From assembly GCF_006345825.1 (NCBI RefSeq), contig NZ_VCIX01000092.1, positions 1,488,001 through 1,552,000 of the forward strand: DNA of 64,000 nucleotides, given 5' to 3'. The stretch comes from Paenibacillus paridis (GTDB taxonomy: Bacteria; Bacillota; Bacilli; Paenibacillales; Paenibacillaceae). Under the pieces are notes generated by a model, which was not told the origin of the DNA, did no database searches, and worked only from the letters and a program-made list of their open reading frames with translations. Shown here piece after piece: positions 8,052 through 16,235 of this stretch (the first letter of the stretch is position 1; each line of letters starts with the position of its first letter). The position numbers were made by a program, and so were the translations under genes.

Positions 8052-9050
8052 GTGAATATCCGCAACAACAAAAAATTTATGTTCGTATTAGTAAGCTTGA
8101 TGGTCATGTCCTTATGGCTGGCAGCTTGCGGAAACAATAAGACGAACAACGAGACGAACAGTGCTGCAACAAACGAAGCTGCTACGAATGCACCTGCGGC
8201 TACTGATGCGCCTACGGAAAGAACATTAACGGATGAGCTTGGCCATGAAGTTACCATACCTGCCAATCCACAACGCATTGTAGCATCCTATTTAGAGGAT
8301 CATTTGGTTGCTTTGGGCATAAAACCTGTTGCGCAGTGGTCGGTGCCTAACGGCATTCAGGACTACCTGAGCGCGGATCTTGAAGGCATTCCTACCATTG
8401 CTTACGATCTTCCTTTTGAAGCGATGACGAGCTTTGAACCTGACCTTATCCTAATGGCATACGACGGCAATGTTGAAGGCGAGAAGTTTGACCAATATAC
8501 AAAGATCGCTCCAACCTTTACGATTGGAGACAAGCTGACGGCAGATTGGCGCGGAGCTTTGCTGAAAATTGGTGAGGTTGTCGGCAAAAGCGAAGAAGCT
8601 CAAAAAGTGCTAGACACTTACGATGCTAAAGCAAAAGAAGCTAAAGAGAAATTGCAAGCCGCAGCGGCAGGCCAATCAGCGGCAGCGCTTTGGTTTGTCC
8701 AAGGCAACTTCTATATCGTAAGCGACCAGCTCTCAAGTGGCGACTTGCTTTACAACCAGCTTGGTTTAACTGTACCAGCAGTTGTTAAAGAAATTTCCGC
8801 TACGGGCACGGGCAACTGGAATGCGATTCCGCTTGAGAAGCTAGCGGAGCTTGATGCAGAACATATTTTCTTAATTAATAGCGGTACGGAAACAGATTCA
8901 CAAGCGCTGAGCGATCCGATTTGGAAAAACATCCCCGCTGTGAAAAACGGCAAGGTATATGAATATCCAAGCACATCCAGCTGGCTGTATGCAGGTACAA
9001 TAGCATATTCCCAAGTGATCGACGATGTATTGGAAAGCATTGTGAAATAA
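8052..9050 (+). CDS. ferri-siderophore/heme ABC transporter substrate-binding lipoprotein
   Basis: A 332-residue periplasmic-binding-protein-like lipoprotein of the FecB/BtuF class. The signal peptide ends in a lipobox LAAC followed by a Asn/Thr/Ala-rich linker, so it is anchored outside the membrane. RTLTDELGHEVTIPANPQRIV opens lobe 1 and the long central helix and AHIFLINSG-type lobe 2 follow. The start is GTG 8052, with AGGGGGAAC upstream; the frame extends 63 bases further without a site. It is expressed from a Fur-boxed promoter and ends at a terminator. No permease or ATPase lies beside it, so it must feed an importer encoded elsewhere. Confidence 0.9.
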   Translation: MNIRNNKKFMFVLVSLMVMSLWLAACGNNKTNNETNSAATNEAATNAPAATDAPTERTLTDELGHEVTIPANPQRIVASYLEDHLVALGIKPVAQWSVPNGIQDYLSADLEGIPTIAYDLPFEAMTSFEPDLILMAYDGNVEGEKFDQYTKIAPTFTIGDKLTADWRGALLKIGEVVGKSEEAQKVLDTYDAKAKEAKEKLQAAAAGQSAAALWFVQGNFYIVSDQLSSGDLLYNQLGLTVPAVVKEISATGTGNWNAIPLEKLAELDAEHIFLINSGTETDSQALSDPIWKNIPAVKNGKVYEYPSTSSWLYAGTIAYSQVIDDVLESIVK

Positions 9051-9064
9051 GAGCGTTAGTAGCT

Positions 9065-9116
9065 AAAAGGACTGTAGTTACAGGCAATTATTGCTGTGAC
9101 TGCAGTCCTTTTTTTG
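9065..9116 (+). terminator. intrinsic terminator after the iron receptor
   Basis: A long hairpin (AAAGGACTG-GT-ACAG against CTGT-AC-CAGTCCTTT) is followed by seven T residues. Confidence 0.9.
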
Positions 9117-9216
9117 TATGTCCAGCCTTTATTACCACTCTATATCCATGTATAATCGTGGAAGCAAGTATGCTGGTGTGAGTGTTATACGTTGAAGTAA
9201 AAAGGAGCCTGATTAA

Positions 9217-9912
9217 ATGGGATTCTCATCGCTGCTTTTAAATAAGCTTTTTGTTGGCATGCCGCCGATAGCGATTGACCATCAGGAGAAAGAAGCCTAT
9301 GAACGGCTTATTCAACATACGGATATCCGTGCTGGAGTCGCTAGCATTATTTATGATTGTCCATATCCGAAGCATCGCTTTGTTGCGTATATGGCTGAGC
9401 AGAAAGGTATGCTCGTTCATGGCTCTAACAATCAAGCGATCACAAATTTCGAGACGAGGCGGCAAACGTTATATAACGGAAAATATGTAAATGCTGTATT
9501 TGCAACGAAGGATGCGATTTGGCCGATTTTTTATGCTGTATTCAATCGTTCTAAGCTGGTTGGAAACTTTCGAAACGGTTGCTTGCGCATCAAAGCTCAT
9601 CCATACCGATATTATTTTTTCTCGTTGACAGAGCAAACGTTTAGCAACACTCCCTGGACAAGCGGAACTGTCTATTTTTTGCCGCAGCAATCCTTTGTTA
9701 GAGCAAGCAGCGCTTCCGTCTACTTCGATGAATGGGTAAGCGAACAAGAAGTATCTCCGCTTTTCAAAATGGAGGTAGGTTTAGAGGATTTTCCGTTAGT
9801 TTCCATGGTTACAAGCCACGTTAGCGAAGAATCCATTCTGAAAACGTGGCTCCTGTATAAACGTAGATTGCGAGGAAAACTTTCGGCAATTTCGAATGGA
9901 AACAGACTTTAA
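9217..9912 (+). CDS. uncharacterised protein, possible ADP-ribosyltransferase fold
   Basis: A 231-residue cytoplasmic protein without signal peptide or membrane span. I do not recognise a named family. The segment GMLVHGSNNQAI (about residues 69-80), then FETRRQTLYNGKYVNAVFAT and IWPIFYAV resembles the H-G-(S/T)...Y core of ART/PARP-like NAD-binding folds, in which His and a later Tyr hold NAD; this is a motif impression only. The C-terminal half (SGTVYFLPQQSF) is beta-rich. AAGGAG precedes the ATG. The inositol-phosphatase-like gene begins 22 bases after the stop, suggesting co-transcription. Confidence 0.7.
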   Translation: MGFSSLLLNKLFVGMPPIAIDHQEKEAYERLIQHTDIRAGVASIIYDCPYPKHRFVAYMAEQKGMLVHGSNNQAITNFETRRQTLYNGKYVNAVFATKDAIWPIFYAVFNRSKLVGNFRNGCLRIKAHPYRYYFFSLTEQTFSNTPWTSGTVYFLPQQSFVRASSASVYFDEWVSEQEVSPLFKMEVGLEDFPLVSMVTSHVSEESILKTWLLYKRRLRGKLSAISNGNRL

Positions 9913-9934
9913 CCTAAAGTTGGGAGGATATCAT

Positions 9935-10735
9935 ATGAATCAAATAACTAGACAAATCGCGATGGAAACGGCCATTGCGGCTGCCTACGAAGCGGGTCGG
10001 CTAACCCGGGAACGATTTGCTACGCTGGATCACTTTGAAGAAAAGGATGACCATGGGGATATTGTAACGGAAGTGGATTATTTGGCAGAGAGCCTTATCC
10101 TTAATAAGATCAGGCGGATATTCCCCACCCACCAGATTCGATCTGAGGAGGCAGGCGAGAACGGGCTTCTGAGCGATTGGCTGTGGTTGGTCGATCCGCT
10201 AGACGGTACTAACAATTTTGCAGTGGGACTCCCTCTCTTTGGCATATCGATTACGCTGGCCTATAAATATGAGCCTGTACTCGCGGTTATTTATGAGCCG
10301 ATGACAGATCGATTATATGTTTCAAGCAAGGGCGAGGGAATGACGTGCAATGCACTTCCACTTAAGCAGCGTGAAGTGAAGAGCTTAACTAAAGCAAGAG
10401 TCGGCTGGATACAAGGACATGCTGTGCAAAATGAGCAGAGAGCCGTTAAGCTCAGAAACTACGTAGATGTCCATACGAAGCGGATGATGCGTCTATGGGC
10501 GCCAACGCTGCAGTGGACGATGCTCGCTAGAGGCGATTTGGATGCCATAATCGTTTATAATTCAGAAGGAGAGGATCTATACTCCGGTATTTTAATGATG
10601 CAGGAAGCGGGAGGGATCGTGATTGACTATAACGGTCGGCCGTTTAAAGGGATGATGGAACAGCCTTATTTAATTGCGTGCCGGCCGGAGCATCAGTCTT
10701 ATTTTATGAACATGGTTAAAGAAGGTTTGGCATAA
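9935..10735 (+). CDS. inositol monophosphatase family protein
   Basis: A 266-residue member of the SuhB/IMPase/CysQ family of lithium-sensitive metal phosphatases. The metal-site motifs are present: DIVTEVD, then SEEAG, then WLVDPLDGTNNF (the signature DPLDGT), and a late Asp in EGEDLYSGILMMQEAGG. It should dephosphorylate inositol phosphate, fructose bisphosphate or PAP. ATG 9935 has GGGAGGA 7 bases upstream; an in-frame start 39 bases earlier overlaps the previous gene and has none. A small SRPBCC protein gene follows 19 bases later. Substrate is unknown. Confidence 0.88.
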   Translation: MNQITRQIAMETAIAAAYEAGRLTRERFATLDHFEEKDDHGDIVTEVDYLAESLILNKIRRIFPTHQIRSEEAGENGLLSDWLWLVDPLDGTNNFAVGLPLFGISITLAYKYEPVLAVIYEPMTDRLYVSSKGEGMTCNALPLKQREVKSLTKARVGWIQGHAVQNEQRAVKLRNYVDVHTKRMMRLWAPTLQWTMLARGDLDAIIVYNSEGEDLYSGILMMQEAGGIVIDYNGRPFKGMMEQPYLIACRPEHQSYFMNMVKEGLA

Positions 10736-10754
10736 CGCATAACAGAGAAGAGCG

Positions 10755-11240
10755 GTGAAAGGCTTGGCAGAGGTTAAAACTCAAATCTTTATACAAGCGC
10801 CGATTGAGTATTGCTTTGATCTGGCGCGAGATATTGATGTACATACGAAAACGGTGTGGAAGCATACTCGTGAGCGAGCAGTAGCTGGTGTGACGTCAGG
10901 TCGCATTCAAGGTGGAGAGCTGGTTACGTTTGAAGCTACGCATTTTGGGGTTAGGCAGCGGCTTACTTCAAAAATTACCGAGTATAACGCACCCTATTTA
11001 TTTGTTGACGAAACCCAAAAAGGCGCGTTCAAGAGCTTAGAGCATATTCACTTGTTTGAACAGCAGGGCGAGGGTACCTTAATGAAAGATATACTTAGAT
11101 TCGAAGCGCCGCTTGGGGTCCTTGGCTGGATCGCTGAGCGGCTGGTGCTCAAAGCTTATATGACTAAATTTTTGGAGCATCGGAACGAGCAGTTGAAACA
11201 ATTGGCGGAACAAGGCTTGCCGGATGCATTTAGGGGTTAA
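10755..11240 (+). CDS. SRPBCC (START/polyketide-cyclase-like) family protein
   Basis: A 161-residue helix-grip protein that binds hydrophobic ligands. The opening QIFIQAPIEYCFDLARDIDVH and the closing helix FLEHRNEQLKQL are the family hallmarks, with ETQKGAFKSLEHIHLF as central strands. Two starts are possible: GTG 10755 and TTG 10764; both have a purine-rich stretch upstream (GAGAAGAGCGG), and I keep the longer. It is the last gene of the 9217-11240 run. The ligand is unknown. Confidence 0.82.
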   Translation: MKGLAEVKTQIFIQAPIEYCFDLARDIDVHTKTVWKHTRERAVAGVTSGRIQGGELVTFEATHFGVRQRLTSKITEYNAPYLFVDETQKGAFKSLEHIHLFEQQGEGTLMKDILRFEAPLGVLGWIAERLVLKAYMTKFLEHRNEQLKQLAEQGLPDAFRG

Positions 11241-11291
11241 CGTGCAAAATAAGGAATAAATAGAAACTTCAAGTGAATAAGGAGAGAACGT

Positions 11292-12023
11292 ATGGCCGAA
11301 GCGCTAATTGGAAGCTTTATTTCAGCAATGGCGACAGTGCTTGGCGCGATCCCACTGCTGTTTGTCAAAAGCCTCTCTGAGAAATGGAAGGATATCCTCA
11401 TTGCCTTTACGGCAGGCATTATGGTTTCTGCCTCTACCTTTGGATTGCTGCCGCAGGCGCTCAATGAATCGGGTTTGATACCTTTGACCTTAGGGCTGCT
11501 TATTGGAGTAATTGCGCTGGATCTCATTGAAAAAAATATTCCCCATATCGACATTGAGCAAAAAAGAGGCATCAGCTCATTTGACAACAAGTCTCTGCTC
11601 GTCATTTTTGCATTGTTCATCCATAACATCCCTGAGGGATTAAGCACCGGTTTTAGTTATGCCAGTACAAATGGAGGACTTGGACCGATGGTGGCGATTG
11701 CCATTGGCGCGCAAAATATGCCGGAAGGACTTGTGCTTGCGATTTTTCTAATCCACTCCAAAGTTAGCAAGCTAAAGCTGATGCTCATTGTTACGTTAAC
11801 CGGATTAATGGAAGTTGTGTCTGCGATTGTCGGTTATTTTGCTGCTAGCTATGTGGAAGGGCTTATAGGTTATGGACTTGCTTTTGCCTCGGGAGCAATG
11901 TTGTTTATTGTGTATAAGGAGCTTATACCGGAAACGCATGGCCATGGATTCGAGCGATCAGCGACGTATTCCTTCATCATTGGTTTGCTGGTCATGATTT
12001 ACATCAGCCATTTCTTTGGTTAA
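11292..12023 (+). CDS. ZIP-family divalent metal transporter
   Basis: A 243-residue integral membrane protein with eight likely helices, the size of bacterial ZIP (ZupT-like) transporters. The metal-binding signatures are intact: HNIPEG in helix 4 (about residue 112) and QNMPEG in helix 5, which form the binuclear metal site for Zn, Fe or Mn uptake. The cytosolic loop between helices 3 and 4 is short. AAGGAGAGA lies upstream of ATG 11292. No Fur/Zur-like palindrome is obvious in the 51 bases before it. Confidence 0.9.
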   Translation: MAEALIGSFISAMATVLGAIPLLFVKSLSEKWKDILIAFTAGIMVSASTFGLLPQALNESGLIPLTLGLLIGVIALDLIEKNIPHIDIEQKRGISSFDNKSLLVIFALFIHNIPEGLSTGFSYASTNGGLGPMVAIAIGAQNMPEGLVLAIFLIHSKVSKLKLMLIVTLTGLMEVVSAIVGYFAASYVEGLIGYGLAFASGAMLFIVYKELIPETHGHGFERSATYSFIIGLLVMIYISHFFG

Positions 12024-12136
12024 TGTTTACAAAATAGTGTTGAATTTTCAGCGGAAAGCATAATTCTTCAATTACGGCTTGGAATTAACCTGCTCTTTCG
12101 TTTACAATGAACGATAGCAAAGGGAGGAATTATGAC

Positions 12137-13099
12137 ATGATGGAAAAAAACAGGCTTTTGCTTGATGTAGATACGGGAATTGATGACGCTCTAGCGATTT
12201 TATATGCGTTGCTTTCACCCGAGATTAGGGTAGAGGGCATTACCACCGGTTTCGGCAATACGGATGTGGACCAAGCGACGGAAAATACGCTGCGAGTTAT
12301 TCAGGTCGCGAACTGCGGCTATGAAGTGCCTGTAGCGAAAGGGGCAGCGGGTCCGCTTAAACGGGTATTCCCGGGAGGAGTACCTCATATTCATGGCAAT
12401 AATGGAATCGGCGACGCGGAGCTGCCATCGTCCAAGCAGCAGCCCCTTGAAGAAACAGCAGCCGAGTTTATCGTTCGCAAAGTAAACGAAAGCCCAGGTG
12501 AGCTCATTTTGGTTACCGTTGGCAGGCAAACGAATTTGGCGCTCGCTCTGCAGCTAGATCCATCGATTGTTACGAAATTCAAGAAGGTTGTCGTTATGGG
12601 CGGCGCAGTATTCGTGCCAGGCAATATCACGCCGGTAAGTGAAGCGAATTTGTATGGTGATCCAGAGGCCGCTGCAATCGTCTTTGAATCCGAGCTGCCG
12701 CTTGTGATCGTCGGTCTGGATGTGACGCAGCAAACACGTTTAACCAAGCACCATATGGCTCATTTGGCTCGTGAGGTCGCTGAAGATAAACGCGACGTGT
12801 TAGCCTTCGTCGAAGCATCGCTAGAGCGCTATTTCGATTTTTATGCGTTTTCTAACGGATTTGACGGTGAATGCTCGATGCATGATCCATTAGCGGTTAT
12901 CGTAGCTATTCATCCGTCACTGGTCAAGACGCAAATGCTAAATGCCGTCATAGATTGTGGTGCCGGTTATACGGCTGGCATGGTCATTACGGATCGCAGA
13001 GTACGCTCACTTGTTGGAAGACCTGTGGAGTTCTGCTTAGAAGTTGATTCGGCAAAAGCGATTGAGGAATTATTATCTGTATTTACCAAAGGGGAATAA
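12137..13099 (+). CDS. ribonucleoside hydrolase (IunH/RihB-like)
   Basis: A 320-residue nucleoside hydrolase that splits ribonucleosides into ribose and free base. The N-terminal calcium-binding motif LLDVDTGIDDALAIL (DxDxGxDD) is complete, and HGNNGIGD, MGGAV and SEANLYGDPEAA lie where the family has its substrate-binding residues; DPLAVIVA is the last Asp motif. ATG 12137 follows AGGGAGGA at 9 bases; an in-frame ATG at 12107 has none. The thioesterase gene starts 6 bases after the stop, so they form an operon. The 113 bases upstream show no gene. Confidence 0.92.
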   Translation: MMEKNRLLLDVDTGIDDALAILYALLSPEIRVEGITTGFGNTDVDQATENTLRVIQVANCGYEVPVAKGAAGPLKRVFPGGVPHIHGNNGIGDAELPSSKQQPLEETAAEFIVRKVNESPGELILVTVGRQTNLALALQLDPSIVTKFKKVVVMGGAVFVPGNITPVSEANLYGDPEAAAIVFESELPLVIVGLDVTQQTRLTKHHMAHLAREVAEDKRDVLAFVEASLERYFDFYAFSNGFDGECSMHDPLAVIVAIHPSLVKTQMLNAVIDCGAGYTAGMVITDRRVRSLVGRPVEFCLEVDSAKAIEELLSVFTKGE

Positions 13100-13105
13100 T
13101 AAACG

Positions 13106-13618
13106 ATGGAACAACGGTATTCACGCGAATCCAAGTGTTACAAAACAGCAAGGGTATTTCCGCCGGATGTAAACAATCATAATACGCTGTTTGGCGGAAA
13201 ATTAATGGCCTATATCGATGATATTGCTTCGATCGCTGCGACCAAGCATTGCCGGCGTTCCGTTGTTACGGCATCTACTGATTCCGTGGATTTTCTTCAT
13301 CCCATCAGGCCTTCGGATTCCGTTTGCTTAGAATCCTTCGTCACTTGGACGGGTCGTACCTCTGTAGAAGTTTTTGTTAAGGTCATCAAGGAAGACTTGC
13401 TTAGCGGTGAACGCAGGGTTGCTGCGACTTCCTTCTTAACTTTTGTGGCATTGGATGAGAATCGCAAACCTGTGCCAGTACCAAACGTAGTTCCGGAGAC
13501 GGAAGAGGAGCTTAAGCTTTATGAAACTGCGCCGCATCGTGCGGAAATGCGCAAGATCAGAAGAGATGAAAGTAAAAAATTCGCCGGTTTTCTCACCGTG
13601 AAGCATCCTTGGGACTAA
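13106..13618 (+). CDS. acyl-CoA thioesterase, hotdog fold
   Basis: A 170-residue YkhA/YciA-type acyl-CoA thioesterase. VNNHNTLFGGKLMAYIDDIASIAA is the N-terminal half of the hotdog domain with the conserved Asn and GG, and VTASTDSVDFLHPIRPSD carries the catalytic Asp-containing turn. It would hydrolyse medium or long acyl-CoA in the cytoplasm as a hexamer of hotdog dimers. It is the second gene after the nucleoside hydrolase; a functional link is not evident. Confidence 0.9.
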   Translation: MEQRYSRESKCYKTARVFPPDVNNHNTLFGGKLMAYIDDIASIAATKHCRRSVVTASTDSVDFLHPIRPSDSVCLESFVTWTGRTSVEVFVKVIKEDLLSGERRVAATSFLTFVALDENRKPVPVPNVVPETEEELKLYETAPHRAEMRKIRRDESKKFAGFLTVKHPWD

Positions 13619-13823
13619 TTCCATTGATCATCGACATGAAAATGAAGCGGGAAATCGCTAATTTAGCCAATTTTGTTAAAAAAAATGCCCAAAATACTCC
13701 ATGGGAATATTTGTTCTCGTTCGTTTGAGGCCGGACTTAGCCAATATGGTTCCTTTATTCGTTTTTGACTTCATTCCGCATGAAAAAGAGAGATTTTTAT
13801 GGAAATGGCCAAAATACGAATAG

Positions 13824-13837
13824 AGAACAAATGTTCG
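13824..13837. promoter_or_regulatory. LexA-like (SOS) box in an empty interval
   Basis: AGAACAAATGTTCG differs in one position from the Bacillus LexA consensus CGAAC-N4-GTTCG. It lies in the 344-base interval 13619-13962, where I see no convincing gene. Similar phrases occur twice: CCAAAATAC and TTGTTCTC/GAGAACAA flank the interval's middle. Confidence 0.45.
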
Positions 13838-13847
13838 CATTGCAGGA

Positions 13848-13871
13848 AAGCCCCTTAAAAGGGGCTTTTTT
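13848..13871 (+). terminator. intrinsic terminator
   Basis: AAGCCCCTT and AAGGGGCTT pair and are followed by TTTTTT. It probably ends the nucleoside hydrolase/thioesterase transcript or a short RNA. Confidence 0.85.
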
Positions 13872-13931
13872 GATGTGTTGAATGGGTTAAACTACTCCAC
13901 GATTTCATTCTCTTGAAATGAAGTGTTCGCT

Positions 13932-13950
13932 GCACTATAATATGTAGTGG
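13932..13950. promoter_or_regulatory. BlaI-type operator 1
   Basis: GCACTATAATATGTAGTGG, an inverted repeat with CACTA/TAGTG arms, lies directly before the repressor gene's ribosome site. A near copy lies at 15252-15270. Confidence 0.75.
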
Positions 13951-13962
13951 AAGGAGAGACCT

Positions 13963-14382
13963 ATGGAAATTAAAAATTTTAAATACGGCGAAGTAGGGTT
14001 GAATCGCTTCTTCGGTTCACTTGAAGCTAAGATTATGGACATCTTATGGGAAGTCGATGAACTTAGTATTAAAGAGGTACAATTGCGGTTAGAGAAGGAC
14101 AAGCCGATCAATTTCAATACGGTCATGACCGTTATGAACCGTTTGTTAGATAAAGGCGTTTTGCAAAAAAGACTGAAGGGGCGGCTTTCATTGTTCCGCC
14201 CAGTTGAATCAAAGGAAACCTTTATTGAGCAGCAGTCCAAGCTGTTGACGGAAAATTTGTTGGATGAATTCGGCGGTGTAGTGATTAATCACATGATTGA
14301 CGCGCTGAAGGATGTTGACCAATCTTTGCTTGAGAGATTGGAGCACAAAATCCAGCAATTGAAGAAGGATAAGCCTTCATGA
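13963..14382 (+). CDS. BlaI/MecI/CopY-family transcriptional repressor
   Basis: A 139-residue penicillinase-repressor-type regulator. The winged helix spans about residues 15-80: FGSLEAKIMDILWEVDELSIKEVQLRL, the recognition helix region FNTVMTVMNRLLDKGVL, and the wing KRLKGRLSLFRP. The C-terminal helix bundle for dimerisation follows. The gene overlaps the M56 protease gene by four bases (ATGA), the classic BlaI-BlaR1 arrangement. It is likely autoregulated through operator 1 and to control the DUF3105 gene through operator 2. The inducing signal is unknown; beta-lactam or copper are the known signals in the wider family. Confidence 0.92.
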   Translation: MEIKNFKYGEVGLNRFFGSLEAKIMDILWEVDELSIKEVQLRLEKDKPINFNTVMTVMNRLLDKGVLQKRLKGRLSLFRPVESKETFIEQQSKLLTENLLDEFGGVVINHMIDALKDVDQSLLERLEHKIQQLKKDKPS

Positions 14383-15236
14383 GACTTCGGAAAAAATCTA
14401 CCGTCGTCCTCACTCTAAGCTTGTTGATTGCTGTTATGGTATGGAGCCAGATGGGCATGTACCTCGCTCATCTCTTGTTTGGCGTTAACGTGAAGGTAAA
14501 CTTCTTCCGCTTTTGCATCAGCTTGTTTAAAGAAAATACGCTTTATTATTTTTTAGTTATTACTTTTTTAAATTCATTGATTGCCTATGCCATTTTAATT
14601 TCGATGATCAAAATAACGCAGCAATTTTTTCTTTCGAGAAGATTTAAAGCCAGATTGATGTCAATCAGAAATATTAGCTTAACCGCTTCGGTGTTCCAAG
14701 ACTTTCAACCGCAAAATCAAAATATTATCGTGATCGACCATGAGCGGGCTATGGCCTTTACCGCTGGCTTCCGGCGGCCGCTTATCGTGATTTCGAGTGG
14801 TTTAATGAACATGCTTGATCATATGGAGCTGCGGGCGGTCATTGAGCATGAGTCATTCCATCAACAAAAATTCGATGCTTTGAAAATTTTTGTGCTGCAA
14901 ATTATCTCGCAATCGCTATGGTTCGTTCCCGTTACCAAATGGAGCTATAGCAGCTATAAGCTGCTAAGTGAGCTGCTAGCCGATCAATATGCCGTACAAA
15001 AGACTGGCAGTGAGCTTGGACTTGGAAGCGCATTGTTGAAGTTGATCAAGAAAGGCTTTAGCGATAATCCGACGCCTGTGTTGGTACATTTTAACGATGG
15101 CGTTGTAAATTATAGACTGCAGCAGCTTGTAGATCCAGATCAAGTGATGCCTGTACGGCTAGGCTTGATTACTATAGTGATTTCCGTTCACGTCCTGCTT
15201 TTGTTTATGGGTATGGTCTTGCTCGCTATCACTTAG
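14379..15236 (+). CDS. M56-family membrane metallopeptidase (BlaR1-like, no sensor domain)
   Basis: A 285-residue integral membrane zinc protease. Membrane spans are visible at about residues 8-33, 56-78 and 262-284. The zinc motif is HESFH (about residues 156-160; HExxH), and ELLADQYAV downstream gives the third ligand. FTAGFRRPLIVIS is the conserved stretch before the active site. Unlike BlaR1 it lacks a C-terminal penicillin-binding sensor, so the signal must enter through the membrane part or a partner. It presumably cleaves or inactivates the upstream BlaI-type repressor. Confidence 0.9.
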   Translation: MRLRKKSTVVLTLSLLIAVMVWSQMGMYLAHLLFGVNVKVNFFRFCISLFKENTLYYFLVITFLNSLIAYAILISMIKITQQFFLSRRFKARLMSIRNISLTASVFQDFQPQNQNIIVIDHERAMAFTAGFRRPLIVISSGLMNMLDHMELRAVIEHESFHQQKFDALKIFVLQIISQSLWFVPVTKWSYSSYKLLSELLADQYAVQKTGSELGLGSALLKLIKKGFSDNPTPVLVHFNDGVVNYRLQQLVDPDQVMPVRLGLITIVISVHVLLLFMGMVLLAIT

Positions 15237-15251
15237 TTTTTTTAAGAAAAA

Positions 15252-15270
15252 GCACTACGGAATGTAGTGC
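15252..15270. promoter_or_regulatory. BlaI-type operator 2
   Basis: GCACTACGGAATGTAGTGC is a perfect 7-5-7 palindrome. It shares GCACTA and ATGTAGTG with operator 1 and lies 21 bases before the DUF3105 gene. Confidence 0.75.
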
Positions 15271-15291
15271 GACGAAGGGGCAGATATCGGA

Positions 15292-16026
15292 ATGGAAGAA
15301 CACTTGCTATTGCACGAACAAACGGGGTCTACGTATTTTTTATTGTACACAGCAGCAGTCATTTTATTATTGGCAGTCTTGGGATACTGGTACGCTTCAA
15401 AGTGGAATAAGGAAAATACGAGCCGTTTAAAAAAAGAAGAGAAAGCAGCTTTGAGAAAGAAAACGAAAAAAATGCGTTTAGCGGCTCATCTATTCTTGAG
15501 TTTATCCATCATCGTAGTTATTGTTCACTTTGCAATAGATATGGGCAAAGCCTACAATATCGATACTTTAAATCTTAAGGCAGAGATAGAGGTCAACGAC
15601 GATCAGAACTATGGAGCAGAGCACTCCGACGATCCTGTTGAATATGAGATGAAAATTCCAACTTCAGGAACGCATAGCCCGCATGACATTCAATTTGGTT
15701 TTTACAAAGAAAAACCTCGTAATGAGTTGTTGGTTCACAATATGGAGCATGGGGATATTATTATCCATTATCCTAAGGATGCCAAACCCGAAATTATCGA
15801 ACAGCTTAATTATTTCGTTAATTTTAGAGAAGCGGGAGCGGGCGTATTGGCGGTCCCTGACGAGAATATTCCAGAAGGCAAAGCCGTTGTTGTAACCGCA
15901 TGGACCAAAACGATGGAGCTGGATGAATACGACGAGCAGAAGGTAGCGACGTTTATTTATACGTATATTAACAAAGGGCCTGAGAAGATACCTGCTCAAA
16001 TTCGTCGCGGCGGCGGGACCATGTAA
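15292..16026 (+). CDS. DUF3105 membrane-anchored protein
   Basis: A 244-residue protein with two hydrophobic spans (about residues 16-36 and 65-85) joined by a highly basic loop, then an extracytoplasmic domain. IPTSGTHSPH, FGFY and LLVHNMEHGDIIIHY are the DUF3105 signature (conserved SGxH and VHxxEHG), rich in His and suggestive of metal binding. DUF3105 proteins have no assigned activity. The operator immediately upstream ties it to the BlaI/M56 pair; it is probably an output of that system. The start ATG follows GAAGGGG. Confidence 0.85.
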   Translation: MEEHLLLHEQTGSTYFLLYTAAVILLLAVLGYWYASKWNKENTSRLKKEEKAALRKKTKKMRLAAHLFLSLSIIVVIVHFAIDMGKAYNIDTLNLKAEIEVNDDQNYGAEHSDDPVEYEMKIPTSGTHSPHDIQFGFYKEKPRNELLVHNMEHGDIIIHYPKDAKPEIIEQLNYFVNFREAGAGVLAVPDENIPEGKAVVVTAWTKTMELDEYDEQKVATFIYTYINKGPEKIPAQIRRGGGTM

Positions 16027-16050
16027 GCAGATCATAAGAACATATTCGAA

Positions 16051-16088
16051 AGAACCGGGACTGCCTTGCTGCAGCTCGGTTCTTTTTT
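16051..16088 (+). terminator. intrinsic terminator after the DUF3105 gene
   Basis: AGAACCG..CTGC pairs with GCAG..CGGTTCT, followed by a T-tract. Confidence 0.88.
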
Positions 16089-16235
16089 ATAGCGCTTCGC
16101 AAAATTTTTATTGCGTCTATAACCCTCAAAGAGTGTACTTTCCTCAAAAGTTTAGCTAATCTTTAGGTTACGCTTATGTAATTTTTAATGTGAAATTATA
16201 TACTTATACTATCAGCCAAGATAGGAGTGAGTATA

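Noticed and set aside
12391..12747. 118-codon minus-strand open frame
   Set aside because: Antisense to the nucleoside hydrolase gene.
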